From positions 1 through 27,153 of IMG/VR virus record IMGVR_UViG_3300036401_000008: a DNA stretch of 27,153 nt; one strand, 5' to 3'. This document shows positions 14,079 to 20,837 of this stretch, in pieces; the stretch's first letter is position 1; every line of letters starts with the position of its first letter. The translations under genes were made by a program, and so were the position numbers. This DNA is from a virus. A model generated the notes under the pieces. That model worked only from the letters and a program-made list of their open reading frames with translations. It did no database searches and was not told where the DNA came from.

Positions 14079-15728
14079 CTAGACGTTTACGCCAAGACGC
14101 TCGAAGGTTGCGCTGATCGAAATCAGCTCCACCACTGGTGTGGCGTGCTGCGCCACGGTCACCTGACAGATCGGCGCGTGCGAGAACCCGGTCTCGCCGA
14201 TCGACACCCAGCCAGTGTTGCGCACCACGGGCGCAAACAACGCCGCCGCCTGATCCCACAGCGCGTGCCCTAATGGCGGATCTGTTCCCCACAGCCCCTG
14301 GTCCCACACGTCTGGGATGCCAGGATCAGGACCGGCCTGTGGCGGGATCGGGATCTTGACGACGTAGTCGGTGCATGCCGAAAGCTGCGGGACGAACGGC
14401 TGGCCGGGCACCGACGAGAACGTAGCGCGGGCCTGATGCCAGACCACGGTGGCTGCAGTCTGCTGAAACATCTCCCAGCCGCCCACCATGACAGCGGTGT
14501 ACGGATACTGGTTGTCGTCGTAGCCGGTGCGGTTGGCCTCCATGATCTTGCCGGTCTGAGTGCCGAAGAACATGCGACCGTGCAGATAGATCCAGCACAG
14601 CGCGTCCCATCCAGTGATACGACCCCAGGCGCCTGTGGCGCTGTTGGCGACGCCAACATACTGCTTGCCCTCCGGGCCGCCCGGCCACGTCGTGATGACG
14701 CCACCCCACTCGTCCCACTTCTTCATCTGCCAGGGAAACGTATTGCGTGTGGTCACCATGTCCCGCCATGTGGACTTGATGTTGCGGGTCAGGCTGGCGA
14801 GGTCGAGCTGGTCCTGCGTCTTGGTAATAGCCTGAGATACCGGAACGATGCCGTCGACCGTCGCTATCAGCAGATCGCCGCCGATCGACATGTGGGCGTT
14901 CTGCCCCATCGGCTTGCTGATCTGGTAGCGGCCCTCTTGCCGCCAGTTGGTGGCCACCGACGGGTCACCGCCACTGAATATGAGCAGCTCACCCTGGTCG
15001 GTAGCGAAGACGCATTTGTCGTCGGTGCCGTCGCCTGCATCTATTGACCATGTCGCGCCAAACAGCAGCTTACCGCCCCTGGTGGCGGCGCCGGACAGCG
15101 GGATCATCAGCAGCGCGCCCTGGATAGCATTGAGGGGCAGATACCAAGCGTTCATCGATTGGTATTCGATGAAGAACAGCCGGTTGCGATACTTCCAGAC
15201 ATAGACGAGATCCCGGCCATGCTCGACGGCGCTGTCTATCGGGCCGTTGATCTCGTCATTGGTCAGCTTAGTCCACGTCGTACCGTCAAACCGCAGCGGC
15301 GGGTCGCCACCGCTGTCAGTCACCGCGACCATCCAGTCGCCGCCCTGATTGGACAGTTGGGTGGCGGAATAGTTTCCTGACGACATCCCGGCCACGACCT
15401 CCTGCGGGAAGCCCGACACCGACACGTCGTAAAGCTTGCTCTGATTGGCGGCGAAGATCTTGTCGTTGCCGTAGGAGATGTATTCAAAACCAGAGATGAC
15501 CGGCTCGACCTCGGGCAACTGTGCCCACCGCACACTGCCACCACGCAACTTGACTCCGCGCAGTGTCGGCACCCAGTTGTCCAGACGAATGGCGCCGCCC
15601 GGCTGCATGTAGGTAAAGTTCTCGCTCTCGATGATGCCGCGTGTTGGCGCCGGGAACGTCATGGTCTGATAGTGCTGCGCCACCTCCGGCTGCACCGGCA
15701 CCCGTTTAAAGGCTTGATGTCCACTCAT
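14079..15728 (-). CDS. P22 gp10-like tail hub / DNA stabilisation protein
   Basis: A 549-residue protein resembling the gp10 'packaged DNA stabilisation' family of P22-like podoviruses, which closes the portal-adaptor channel and links to fibres or needle. N-terminal region: MTFPAPTRGIIESENFTYMQPGGAIRLDNWVP, with the recurring 'GAI.LDNW.P' pattern of this family. The middle is repetitive beta strands, as in a propeller (SGFEYISYGNDKIFAANQSKLYDV, GKLLFGATWSIDAGDG, GQNAHMSIGGDLLIATVDGI, GGVITTWPG, YVGVANSATGAWGRITGWDALC). It overlaps the gp4-like gene by 4 bases (ATGA), with no clear ribosome binding site, so translation is probably coupled. Its position after the adaptor is as in P22. Confidence 0.85.
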   Translation of the reverse strand: MSGHQAFKRVPVQPEVAQHYQTMTFPAPTRGIIESENFTYMQPGGAIRLDNWVPTLRGVKLRGGSVRWAQLPEVEPVISGFEYISYGNDKIFAANQSKLYDVSVSGFPQEVVAGMSSGNYSATQLSNQGGDWMVAVTDSGGDPPLRFDGTTWTKLTNDEINGPIDSAVEHGRDLVYVWKYRNRLFFIEYQSMNAWYLPLNAIQGALLMIPLSGAATRGGKLLFGATWSIDAGDGTDDKCVFATDQGELLIFSGGDPSVATNWRQEGRYQISKPMGQNAHMSIGGDLLIATVDGIVPVSQAITKTQDQLDLASLTRNIKSTWRDMVTTRNTFPWQMKKWDEWGGVITTWPGGPEGKQYVGVANSATGAWGRITGWDALCWIYLHGRMFFGTQTGKIMEANRTGYDDNQYPYTAVMVGGWEMFQQTAATVVWHQARATFSSVPGQPFVPQLSACTDYVVKIPIPPQAGPDPGIPDVWDQGLWGTDPPLGHALWDQAAALFAPVVRNTGWVSIGETGFSHAPICQVTVAQHATPVVELISISATFERLGVNV

Positions 15729-16432
15729 GGCGTCGGCACCGGCCAGGGATAGGAAACTCCAGCACTGACCGAGATCGGCGACCGTCCGGCGATGATCGGC
15801 GCGGGCTTGTCACCGCCCATCACCATCAGCAGCGCGTCGCCGTATGTCCCCATATCTTCGGCATACGGCGACCCCTTCTGAGCCTTCCACTGCCAAATCA
15901 TGCCCAGCTTGTGGATACGATCGCCCAGGATGAAGCTGTCACCGTCATCGAGAAACGTGTCGCCAACGCCACCGGAAAACAGCTTGATGCAGTTCTTCTG
16001 GAGGTACGGAAACGACGCCGTTTCAGCGGTGCCAAGCACTGGGACGATATGCATCTGGCCGCCCATCATCGTCCACTCGCCACGGCTGTCGCTGTAGTTC
16101 CTGGCGCGACGGTTCGTCCACTCGTCAACGTCAGGAACGAAACGCATCGGCGCCACCAGAGTGGAAGAACGCCAGACGTTGGACGACAGCAGCATGCGCC
16201 TAAAGTCGGTAGGTAAGGTCCAGGCCGTGGTGACGCCGTCGCCGGTAACCACTGCGTTCTTGGTCAGTTGTGTCCACTCACGGGTGTCGTAGGCGATCTT
16301 CTGCGCCACCTCGTTGGCCAGCGTCAGCATCTCCGACATGGTTCGGTTGGTGCTGATTGCCGAGAACACCGACGGCGGTATCGCCACGCCGACGGTTAGG
16401 CAGACATCCTTGACCACCGACAGTAACGACAT
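15725..16432 (-). CDS. P22 gp4-like head-to-tail adaptor
   Basis: A 235-residue protein. It has the helical start (SLLSVVKDVCLTVGV, then MLTLANEVAQKIAYDTREWTQLTK), the TAWTLPTDFRRMLLSSNVW segment and the C-terminal WKAQKGSPYAEDMGTYGDAL seen in head-completion proteins of the P22 gp4 type, which form the ring beneath the portal. P22 gp4 itself is shorter (about 166 residues), so this belongs to the longer podoviral variants with an inserted beta domain (about 90-170). It overlaps the upstream gene as TGATG and the next as ATGA. Adaptor function is inferred from these patterns and from being between coat and gp10-like genes. Confidence 0.85.
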   Translation of the reverse strand: MSLLSVVKDVCLTVGVAIPPSVFSAISTNRTMSEMLTLANEVAQKIAYDTREWTQLTKNAVVTGDGVTTAWTLPTDFRRMLLSSNVWRSSTLVAPMRFVPDVDEWTNRRARNYSDSRGEWTMMGGQMHIVPVLGTAETASFPYLQKNCIKLFSGGVGDTFLDDGDSFILGDRIHKLGMIWQWKAQKGSPYAEDMGTYGDALLMVMGGDKPAPIIAGRSPISVSAGVSYPWPVPTP

Positions 16433-17148
16433 CAGGCAACTTTCTGCTGGGCCTCGTTAGCCATTCGCACCAGGGTCTTGCGGTTCAGCGAGCCATGCGG
16501 CGCGTGGCCGGTATTAGTCTTAATGAAGTCGCGCAGCATCTCCGGCGTCATGTGGTCGAACGGCCCGCCAGTCCTTTCGCCGTCCTTGTCGGACATGTCG
16601 GCGAGGGCTTTGGCATCGTCTTCGAGGATCTGATTGCGTGCCCGCAGCGCCTCCAGCTCCGCCAGCACCTCGGCGGTCGGTGCGCCAAGCTTGGCTTCGG
16701 CGATGAACTCGATGGCCTTGTTCTTCAGGTCGCGGCCATACGACCCCAGGTTCTTCAGCTCCTGGCCGTCGACATGGGCGAGCGCCTCGGCGGTGTAGAT
16801 GTTGAGCGCCCGCAACTCGGCCCGGCGAGCCTCGGTGAGGAACGGCACATGCGTGAGCGGCGTGCCGCTCTTGGTCTGCATGGTGTGTTCCTTGAATTGC
16901 CGGTACTGGCGGGGAAATCGTTCGGCGTAGGTGATCGCGATCTGCTCCTGCGTCGCGTCATCGTTGCCCCAGTGCGAGAAAGCCAGCGCCGGGAAAACTG
17001 AAACATTGCGTGATCCGGCGAAGCGGATCTCGCAGATCTCCATGTCGTCGTAGATCGGACGGCCTTCCTTGACGGAGCGGCCCTCGTTCTTGACGGCGTG
17101 ATGCTTGAACAGCGCAACGATGGTGCTGTCTGGATCTCTGGTAGCCAT
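16432..17148 (-). CDS. Capsid-adjacent conserved phage protein
   Basis: A 238-residue protein. An N-terminal part (MATRDPDSTIVALFKHHAVKNEGRSVKEG...FAGSRNVSVFPA) is followed by a central helical part (QIAITYAERFPRQYRQFKEH), then LTEARRAELRALNIYTAEALA and LKNLGSYGRDLKNKAIEFI, which resembles a helix-hairpin-helix-like unit, then a coiled coil (LAELEALRARNQILEDDAKAL) and a C-terminal helical domain. Genes with this content are often found just after the coat gene in podoviruses; the function is not known to me. The ATG at 17148 is preferred, with GGAG about 9 nt upstream, over a start at 17229 that would read through the hairpin region. Confidence 0.82.
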   Translation of the reverse strand: MATRDPDSTIVALFKHHAVKNEGRSVKEGRPIYDDMEICEIRFAGSRNVSVFPALAFSHWGNDDATQEQIAITYAERFPRQYRQFKEHTMQTKSGTPLTHVPFLTEARRAELRALNIYTAEALAHVDGQELKNLGSYGRDLKNKAIEFIAEAKLGAPTAEVLAELEALRARNQILEDDAKALADMSDKDGERTGGPFDHMTPEMLRDFIKTNTGHAPHGSLNRKTLVRMANEAQQKVA

Positions 17149-17185
17149 TGACGATGTCTCCGTCTGAGGGAATGTGAAAGCAAGC

Positions 17186-17224
17186 GAGAGGCCGCCTGCG
17201 TGTTGGGGACGTTGACGGCCTCTC
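17186..17224 (-). terminator. Hairpin after the major capsid gene, possible attenuator
   Basis: A perfect 9-bp inverted repeat (GAGAGGCCG with CGGCCTCTC) enclosing a 21-nt loop lies 17 nt after the capsid stop codon. On the transcribed strand it is followed by GCTTGCTTTCAC, which is only weakly T-rich, so it is not a strong intrinsic terminator. It may partially attenuate transcription or protect the 3' end of the capsid message. Confidence 0.4.
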
Positions 17225-17241
17225 AACAACCTGGAGGGTTT

Positions 17242-18261
17242 CTAGGCCGCCGGGTTGCTGTCGTAGAAGCGCCAGTTGAACATCGGATTGACCTGGGTCA
17301 GCTCACCCATCCACCCGATAAACTGCGCAATGGCGTCCTTATCAATTGGCATTTGGCCTTCGCCCTCGAACAGCTTGTCGAAGTTTCTGTTCGGGTGATA
17401 GCGAATGCGCAACGTGTCGGTGTCGATGCCAAAGGTCGTATTGGCAGGCATGTTTGAGCCAATGCCGCCATCGAGGACGATCTCCGCCCGCTTGCCGCCG
17501 CCGATATACTCCAGCGACGAGAACCCCAACTTACCGAGAGAAGTCTCGTTGGTTTGCCGCTGGATCGCCACGGTGGCCGCGTCGTAGGCCGCGTAGTGTT
17601 CCGGCGACATGATCAGCACGTCGGCGTGGTCCTTGCCGCGTGACTGTTTTCCCATCACCACGCTGAGCATCGGCCTGACGGTGGTGGCATTGACCTGGGT
17701 GCCAAGTGCCGGAGCCATGCTCTGGGCGTCGTAGGCCTTGGTCTGCCAGATCACGTTGGCACGATCGATGCCGCCGTACAGGCCGGAGTTGGTGACGATG
17801 GGGATTGCGGTGGCGAGCCCGGTGAGCTGCTTGCCGCCGTTGGCGGTGCCGTCGCTGTAGATGGCGGCGTCCATGGCGTCTTCGAGGGCGCGTTCGGCGG
17901 CCTCGATGTAGCTGTCGTAGACGTCCATCAGCTGGCTTTCGCCTTCGTTGTTCAAGATCTCCTGCATGGAGAGGATGACGGGCACCACGACCATCTTCGG
18001 ATCGAAGTAAGCGTCATTGAACAGATCGATGGCTGGGTTGAGCAGCTGATCGTAGCCGCTGTACCACTGCGGGACGTTCTTCGCGATCTGCAGGGTCTGG
18101 CGAATGCGCGGACCAGAGTAGGTCTGCCACAAGCCTTTCCGGCGCAGCACCGAGAGCAGTGCGTTGTTGTTGGAGACGAGATCCTGATAGCTGGAGGAGC
18201 GATCCTCCAGCGTCATCGACAAGATTTGCTGATAGGCAGCATTAGCGTTGATGTTAGGCAT
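17242..18261 (-). CDS. Major capsid protein
   Basis: A 339-residue protein with the features of podoviral coat proteins of the HK97-like fold: an N-terminal helical region (MPNINANAAYQQILSMTLED...LRRKGLWQTY), a long strand and spine helix (VVVPVILSMQEILNNEG...YDSYIEAAERALEDAMDAAIYSDGT), followed by GLATAIP, then a MGKQSRGKDHADVLIMSP segment and a C-terminal YIGGGKRAEIVLDGGIG...FNWRFYDSNPAA. The 'ALEDAMDAAIYSDGTANGGKQLTGL' type sequence is a strong coat signature. It lies directly after the scaffold gene. The ribosome binding site is weak for a highly expressed gene. The only sizeable intergenic gap of the window follows it. Confidence 0.93.
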   Translation of the reverse strand: MPNINANAAYQQILSMTLEDRSSSYQDLVSNNNALLSVLRRKGLWQTYSGPRIRQTLQIAKNVPQWYSGYDQLLNPAIDLFNDAYFDPKMVVVPVILSMQEILNNEGESQLMDVYDSYIEAAERALEDAMDAAIYSDGTANGGKQLTGLATAIPIVTNSGLYGGIDRANVIWQTKAYDAQSMAPALGTQVNATTVRPMLSVVMGKQSRGKDHADVLIMSPEHYAAYDAATVAIQRQTNETSLGKLGFSSLEYIGGGKRAEIVLDGGIGSNMPANTTFGIDTDTLRIRYHPNRNFDKLFEGEGQMPIDKDAIAQFIGWMGELTQVNPMFNWRFYDSNPAA

Positions 18262-18276
18262 GGCATGTCCGGTCTG

Positions 18277-19506
18277 TTAGACGCTGCCATTCACCCGCTT
18301 CATCGCGTTCTGGATGGCGTCGCGTCGGCCAATCTTGATGTCGCTCTTGCGTGGCTGGCCGTTTGAGGGTCCGCCGGATGGTGCGCCAGAGATCGACTTG
18401 TTTGATCGGGTCTGAGCCGGTGTGCCGGTGCGGGTCTGAGCCGCTTGAGGTGGTCGGAGGCGATAGGCGCGCTGGTATGCAGTCTCGAGATCAAACCCTA
18501 GCTGCACTTCCTGCTCTATCAAGTCCCCCAGTTCATCGAACCCTGGATGCGCGTCGGCGAACTGGTCGACGGCGGACCGGGTGTTCGTGAAGACCTTCTC
18601 ATGGTGCATCTGTTGCACGTTTTGCGCAAGTGAGGCGACCATCTGGTGCAGCTGGCCAATCTGCTGGCTCTGCGCCTGCTGGCCATTCTGCGCCTGCACC
18701 ATTTTGTGCTGATCGGGGGTCTGATTGAGAATGTGATAAGCGACGTCGCGCAGCCCAATCTTGTGGCCGTCGCGGGTCGTCAGGTTCAGATTGTTGACGA
18801 TGACGTCGAGGCCGCCGACAAGATCTGACCGCAGCTTTTGCTCCATCCCGACATAATTGGTCAGCGCCCGCTGCAGCGTGGTGCCCTGCTGAGACGCCAT
18901 CTGGTGGAAGTTGCGGATGGTGTTCATCTCGTCGTGGTCGCCGCGATACTTGCGATAGGCGCCCTCGAACTCCTGCTGCATGCGGTGAACTTCGCCGCGC
19001 ACGCTCTCCGGCGCCGCCGCCCACTCCTGCTTGCCGCGCTCCGACATGCGCTGCGGCGGATCGCGGTATGGCGTGCCTTCCGGCAACTGGCGCGCTGGCT
19101 GGCCGGGCTGCTGCGCCTGCCCTGGCGCACGCTGCTCGCCGGGCTGCTGCTGCGCATCGGGCGGCCTAGCGAACCGGCCCTGCTCCCTATGCTGTTGTAA
19201 AACCTTGGGTTTTTCCTTCTCCATCGCCTCGGGCGGATTGTTGTCACCCATGCCGCGTTTGGCGGTCTTCGGCTTGTCGTCGGTGTTGGCCTTGTCGAAG
19301 GCCCGCTTGATGGCATCGCGCCGGTTGTCTGCCTTGCCGTGGCCACGATCGGCTTCGCCGGGTGGCTTCTCCGGCGCCTGCGATCCCAGCGGTGCGGGAG
19401 CGTTGGTCGGGTTCTGATTGATCACCACTTCGTTGGAAGCTGGTGCTGGTGCGGAAGGCGTGGATGCTGGTGCTGGTGTCGGTTGACTAATACCTACGTC
19501 TGACAT
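18277..19506 (-). CDS. Scaffolding protein
   Basis: A 409-residue protein before the coat gene, with the composition of a scaffold: a Pro/Ala/Gln-rich disordered N-terminus (1-130), an amphipathic helical middle (about 165-325, including GKQEWAAAPESVRGEVHRMQQEFEG broken over several helices and many Gln), and a basic C-terminus ending RRDAIQNAMKRVNGSV. A basic C-terminal helix is the coat-binding part in P22-type scaffolds. The same RRDAI motif is also near the N-terminus (62-70, RRDAIKRAF). PDAHPGFDELGDLIE-like text near 315-335 resembles the 'HPGFDEL' region of other phage scaffolds. It would build the procapsid and leave or be cut before packaging. Confidence 0.88.
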   Translation of the reverse strand: MSDVGISQPTPAPASTPSAPAPASNEVVINQNPTNAPAPLGSQAPEKPPGEADRGHGKADNRRDAIKRAFDKANTDDKPKTAKRGMGDNNPPEAMEKEKPKVLQQHREQGRFARPPDAQQQPGEQRAPGQAQQPGQPARQLPEGTPYRDPPQRMSERGKQEWAAAPESVRGEVHRMQQEFEGAYRKYRGDHDEMNTIRNFHQMASQQGTTLQRALTNYVGMEQKLRSDLVGGLDVIVNNLNLTTRDGHKIGLRDVAYHILNQTPDQHKMVQAQNGQQAQSQQIGQLHQMVASLAQNVQQMHHEKVFTNTRSAVDQFADAHPGFDELGDLIEQEVQLGFDLETAYQRAYRLRPPQAAQTRTGTPAQTRSNKSISGAPSGGPSNGQPRKSDIKIGRRDAIQNAMKRVNGSV

Positions 19507-19509
19507 GGG

Positions 19510-19836
19510 CTACCCCCTGGTGTGGGGCCGGTGACCGGCCTGATACATTTCGACGGCTTTCTTGATGGTCTGCCTACGCGCCGACTTCACCACCTTGTCT
19601 GCGGTGGCACGCACTTTCGGCTTAGGCTTCTCGGTGCCGACTTCAGTAAGGCCCAACGACTTACCGACAGCTCTGTATTGAGATTTTGACGTGTAGAAGC
19701 GCCCGTCGACCTGTTCGGTCTCGGGCATGATGTCTGATATAACGTGAGGACATGGCAGTGATGAGCGCGCCGGAGGTGTTAGCTCCCGCCTGACGCGCCA
19801 CCGTCCTGGTTCAATCTCGATCAGTTCTAGTGCCAC
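19510..19836 (-). CDS. Small conserved phage protein upstream of scaffold
   Basis: A 108-residue protein with a GTG start. The N-terminal pattern ELIEIEPGRWRVRRE...LPCPHVISD and the middle DGRFYTSKSQYRAVGKSLGLTEVG recur in small proteins that lie between portal and capsid genes of podoviruses; no function is established to my knowledge. The C-terminus contains ARRQTIKKAVEMYQ (86-99), a weak relative of the RRDAI motif in the scaffold. Its stop is 3 nt before the scaffold ATG, with AGGGGG between, so the two are probably co-translated. A capsid assembly role is inferred from position. Confidence 0.8.
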   Translation of the reverse strand: MALELIEIEPGRWRVRRELTPPARSSLPCPHVISDIMPETEQVDGRFYTSKSQYRAVGKSLGLTEVGTEKPKPKVRATADKVVKSARRQTIKKAVEMYQAGHRPHTRG

Positions 19837-19839
19837 GCG

Positions 19840-19855
19840 CCTCTAATATCAGAGG
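19840..19855 (-). promoter_or_regulatory. Short inverted repeat over the ribosome binding site of the next gene
   Basis: CCTCT-AATATC-AGAGG is a 5-bp inverted repeat in the 49-nt gap 19837-19885. One arm contains the AGAGG that serves as the ribosome binding site for the GTG at 19836. It could limit initiation. The stem is short and may be chance. Confidence 0.25.
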
Positions 19856-19885
19856 TGCGGTGGCTAACACTACTGCGTAGGTCTT

Positions 19886-20200
19886 TTACTTGCGCTTCTT
19901 TGCAGACCGCTCGTCGTCATCGTCGTCGTGCTTGGTCTGACCGGGCCGCGCTCCAGGCTGCCCTGGCTTTGACCCAGGCTGTTGCCCAGGCTGCTGTCCA
20001 GGGTTCGGATTGGGCTGCCCAGGGTTCTGGCCAGGATGCTGACCCGGCTGGTTTGGCTGGTTCTGTGCCTGCGCCTGCGTCTGCGTCTGCGCAGTGTTCG
20101 AACCCGGCGGCTCGTTGATGCTCTGCAGATCCGGCGGGTGGTTCGGCGACAAGCCCTGCTTGTCGCTGTGGGCCTGATCCTGGTCTTGCTTCTGGTTCAT
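19886..20200 (-). CDS. Low-complexity protein with SINEP motif and PGQ repeats
   Basis: A 104-residue protein with no fold. Residues 1-26 are Gln/Asp-rich, SINEPPGS is at 27-34, residues 35-50 are Gln/Ala/Thr-rich, residues 53-90 are PGQx repeats of roughly four residues (QPGQHPGQNPGQ, GQQPGQQPG), and the end is five Asp followed by a basic SAKKRK tail. The motif is shared with the two genes before it. The ATG overlaps the preceding gene as ATGA. It may be a flexible, multivalent tether in the virion; the sequence shows only the motif and composition. Confidence 0.72.
   Translation of the reverse strand: MNQKQDQDQAHSDKQGLSPNHPPDLQSINEPPGSNTAQTQTQAQAQNQPNQPGQHPGQNPGQPNPNPGQQPGQQPGSKPGQPGARPGQTKHDDDDDERSAKKRK
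20099..20122 (-). repeat. SINEPPGS motif copy A
   Basis: It encodes SINEPPGS, residues 27-34 of the 104-residue protein. A 20-base core (20100-20119) is identical to 20312-20331. Confidence 0.9.
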
Positions 20201-20403
20201 TTGTGCTTCCTTGGCTTTCCGTTCCCATTACGCTTTGCCTTCGTGGGCTTTGCGGCCCGCGCCCGTGGCTTGGCCTTGACGCTCTTGCGTCGCGGCTTTG
20301 GCGCCACCTCTGAACCCGGCGGCTCGTTGATACTCGGCAGCGCCCCTTCGGGGAGCTGCATTTGCTGCGCAGGCTGCGCAGGCTGTACTTGCGGGTCACC
20401 CAT
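20197..20403 (-). CDS. Small protein with SINEP motif and basic tail
   Basis: A 68-residue protein. A Pro/Gln-rich N-terminus (PQVQPAQPAQQMQ) leads to SINEPPGS at residues 24-31, followed by a strongly basic tail (about 37-68, PRRKSVKAKPRARAAKPTKAK and onward), which could bind DNA or acidic surfaces. An in-frame TTG at 20439 would give a longer form, but the ATG at 20403 has AGAGGTG about 6 nt upstream and is preferred. Its stop overlaps the next ATG as ATGA. No known family. Confidence 0.7.
   Translation of the reverse strand: MGDPQVQPAQPAQQMQLPEGALPSINEPPGSEVAPKPRRKSVKAKPRARAAKPTKAKRNGNGKPRKHK
20311..20334 (-). repeat. SINEPPGS motif copy B
   Basis: It encodes SINEPPGS, residues 24-31 of the 68-residue protein. 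It shares a 20-base identical core with copy A; the serine codons differ (AGT against AGC, TCA against TCG). Confidence 0.9.
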
Positions 20404-20435
20404 GTTTTCACCTCTGTGCGCGTGATGCGCAGCGG

Positions 20436-20837
20436 TCAACGTCTGGATGATGATTTGGTTGTGTCGCCCTCTGGCGCATTGAAAGTAAATTCCACCTCGT
20501 TGGACATTACGTCAGCATTCCTGACCGCGACCGGCACAACGTCTGGCCCGTGCCACACGCTCATGTCGATGGCGGTCGACAGTCGCCCGTCGTCCTCTAG
20601 CGTCGTCGGCTCGTCGTAGTCGGCGAACACAATGATGCTGCCGGTAAAGAAGTTGGTGCCAGAGACATAGATGCGGAAGCCCGCACTGCCCAACACACAT
20701 TTGCTAGGCTCCAGGCCTGCCACTGTCGGCTTGGGGATGTCGCCCGCTGGAAACTTTCCAGGCTCGTTGATGCTGCGCGGCGTAACCATGGAGGTTCGCC
20801 CGGGTCCAGTCGGTTCATTGATGCTCTTGATGCCCAT
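20436..20837 (-). CDS. IPT/TIG-like protein with two SINEP motifs
   Basis: A 133-residue protein. The first 30 residues hold SINEP twice (5-9 and 22-26) in a Pro/Gly-rich context. Residues 36-120 fit an IPT/TIG immunoglobulin-like domain: PTVAGLEPSKCVLGSAGFRIYVSGTNFFTGSIIVFA, then the closing strands VVPVAVRNADVMSNEVEFTF. Such domains are common on phage surfaces as decorations. The C-terminus is hydrophilic. The gene overlaps the preceding TIG gene as TAATG. I infer a virion surface or decoration protein; whether it sits on the head or the tail is unknown. Confidence 0.78.
   Translation of the reverse strand: MGIKSINEPTGPGRTSMVTPRSINEPGKFPAGDIPKPTVAGLEPSKCVLGSAGFRIYVSGTNFFTGSIIVFADYDEPTTLEDDGRLSTAIDMSVWHGPDVVPVAVRNADVMSNEVEFTFNAPEGDTTKSSSRR
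20760..20774 (-). repeat. SINEP motif copy C
   Basis: It encodes SINEP, residues 22-26 of the 133-residue TIG-like protein, followed by GKFP rather than PG. Confidence 0.85.
20811..20825 (-). repeat. SINEP motif copy D
   Basis: It encodes SINEP, residues 5-9 of the same protein. Asn and Glu use AAT and GAA where the other three copies use AAC and GAG, so the peptide is kept while codons vary. Confidence 0.85.

Noticed and set aside
17186-17224. Strong intrinsic terminator after the coat gene
   Set aside because: The loop is long and the stem is not followed by a T-run, so only a weak attenuator or processing signal can be claimed.
17149-17229. Longer start for the capsid-adjacent gene (27 extra residues)
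   Set aside because: The extra part would run through the hairpin region and has no ribosome binding site, whereas the ATG at 17148 has GGAG at good spacing.
19917-20411. 164-codon minus-strand frame overlapping the two SINEP genes
   Set aside because: Its Arg/Ser-rich translation is a frame-shifted reading of the low-complexity genes. The accepted frames have better ribosome binding sites, coupled starts and the shared motif.
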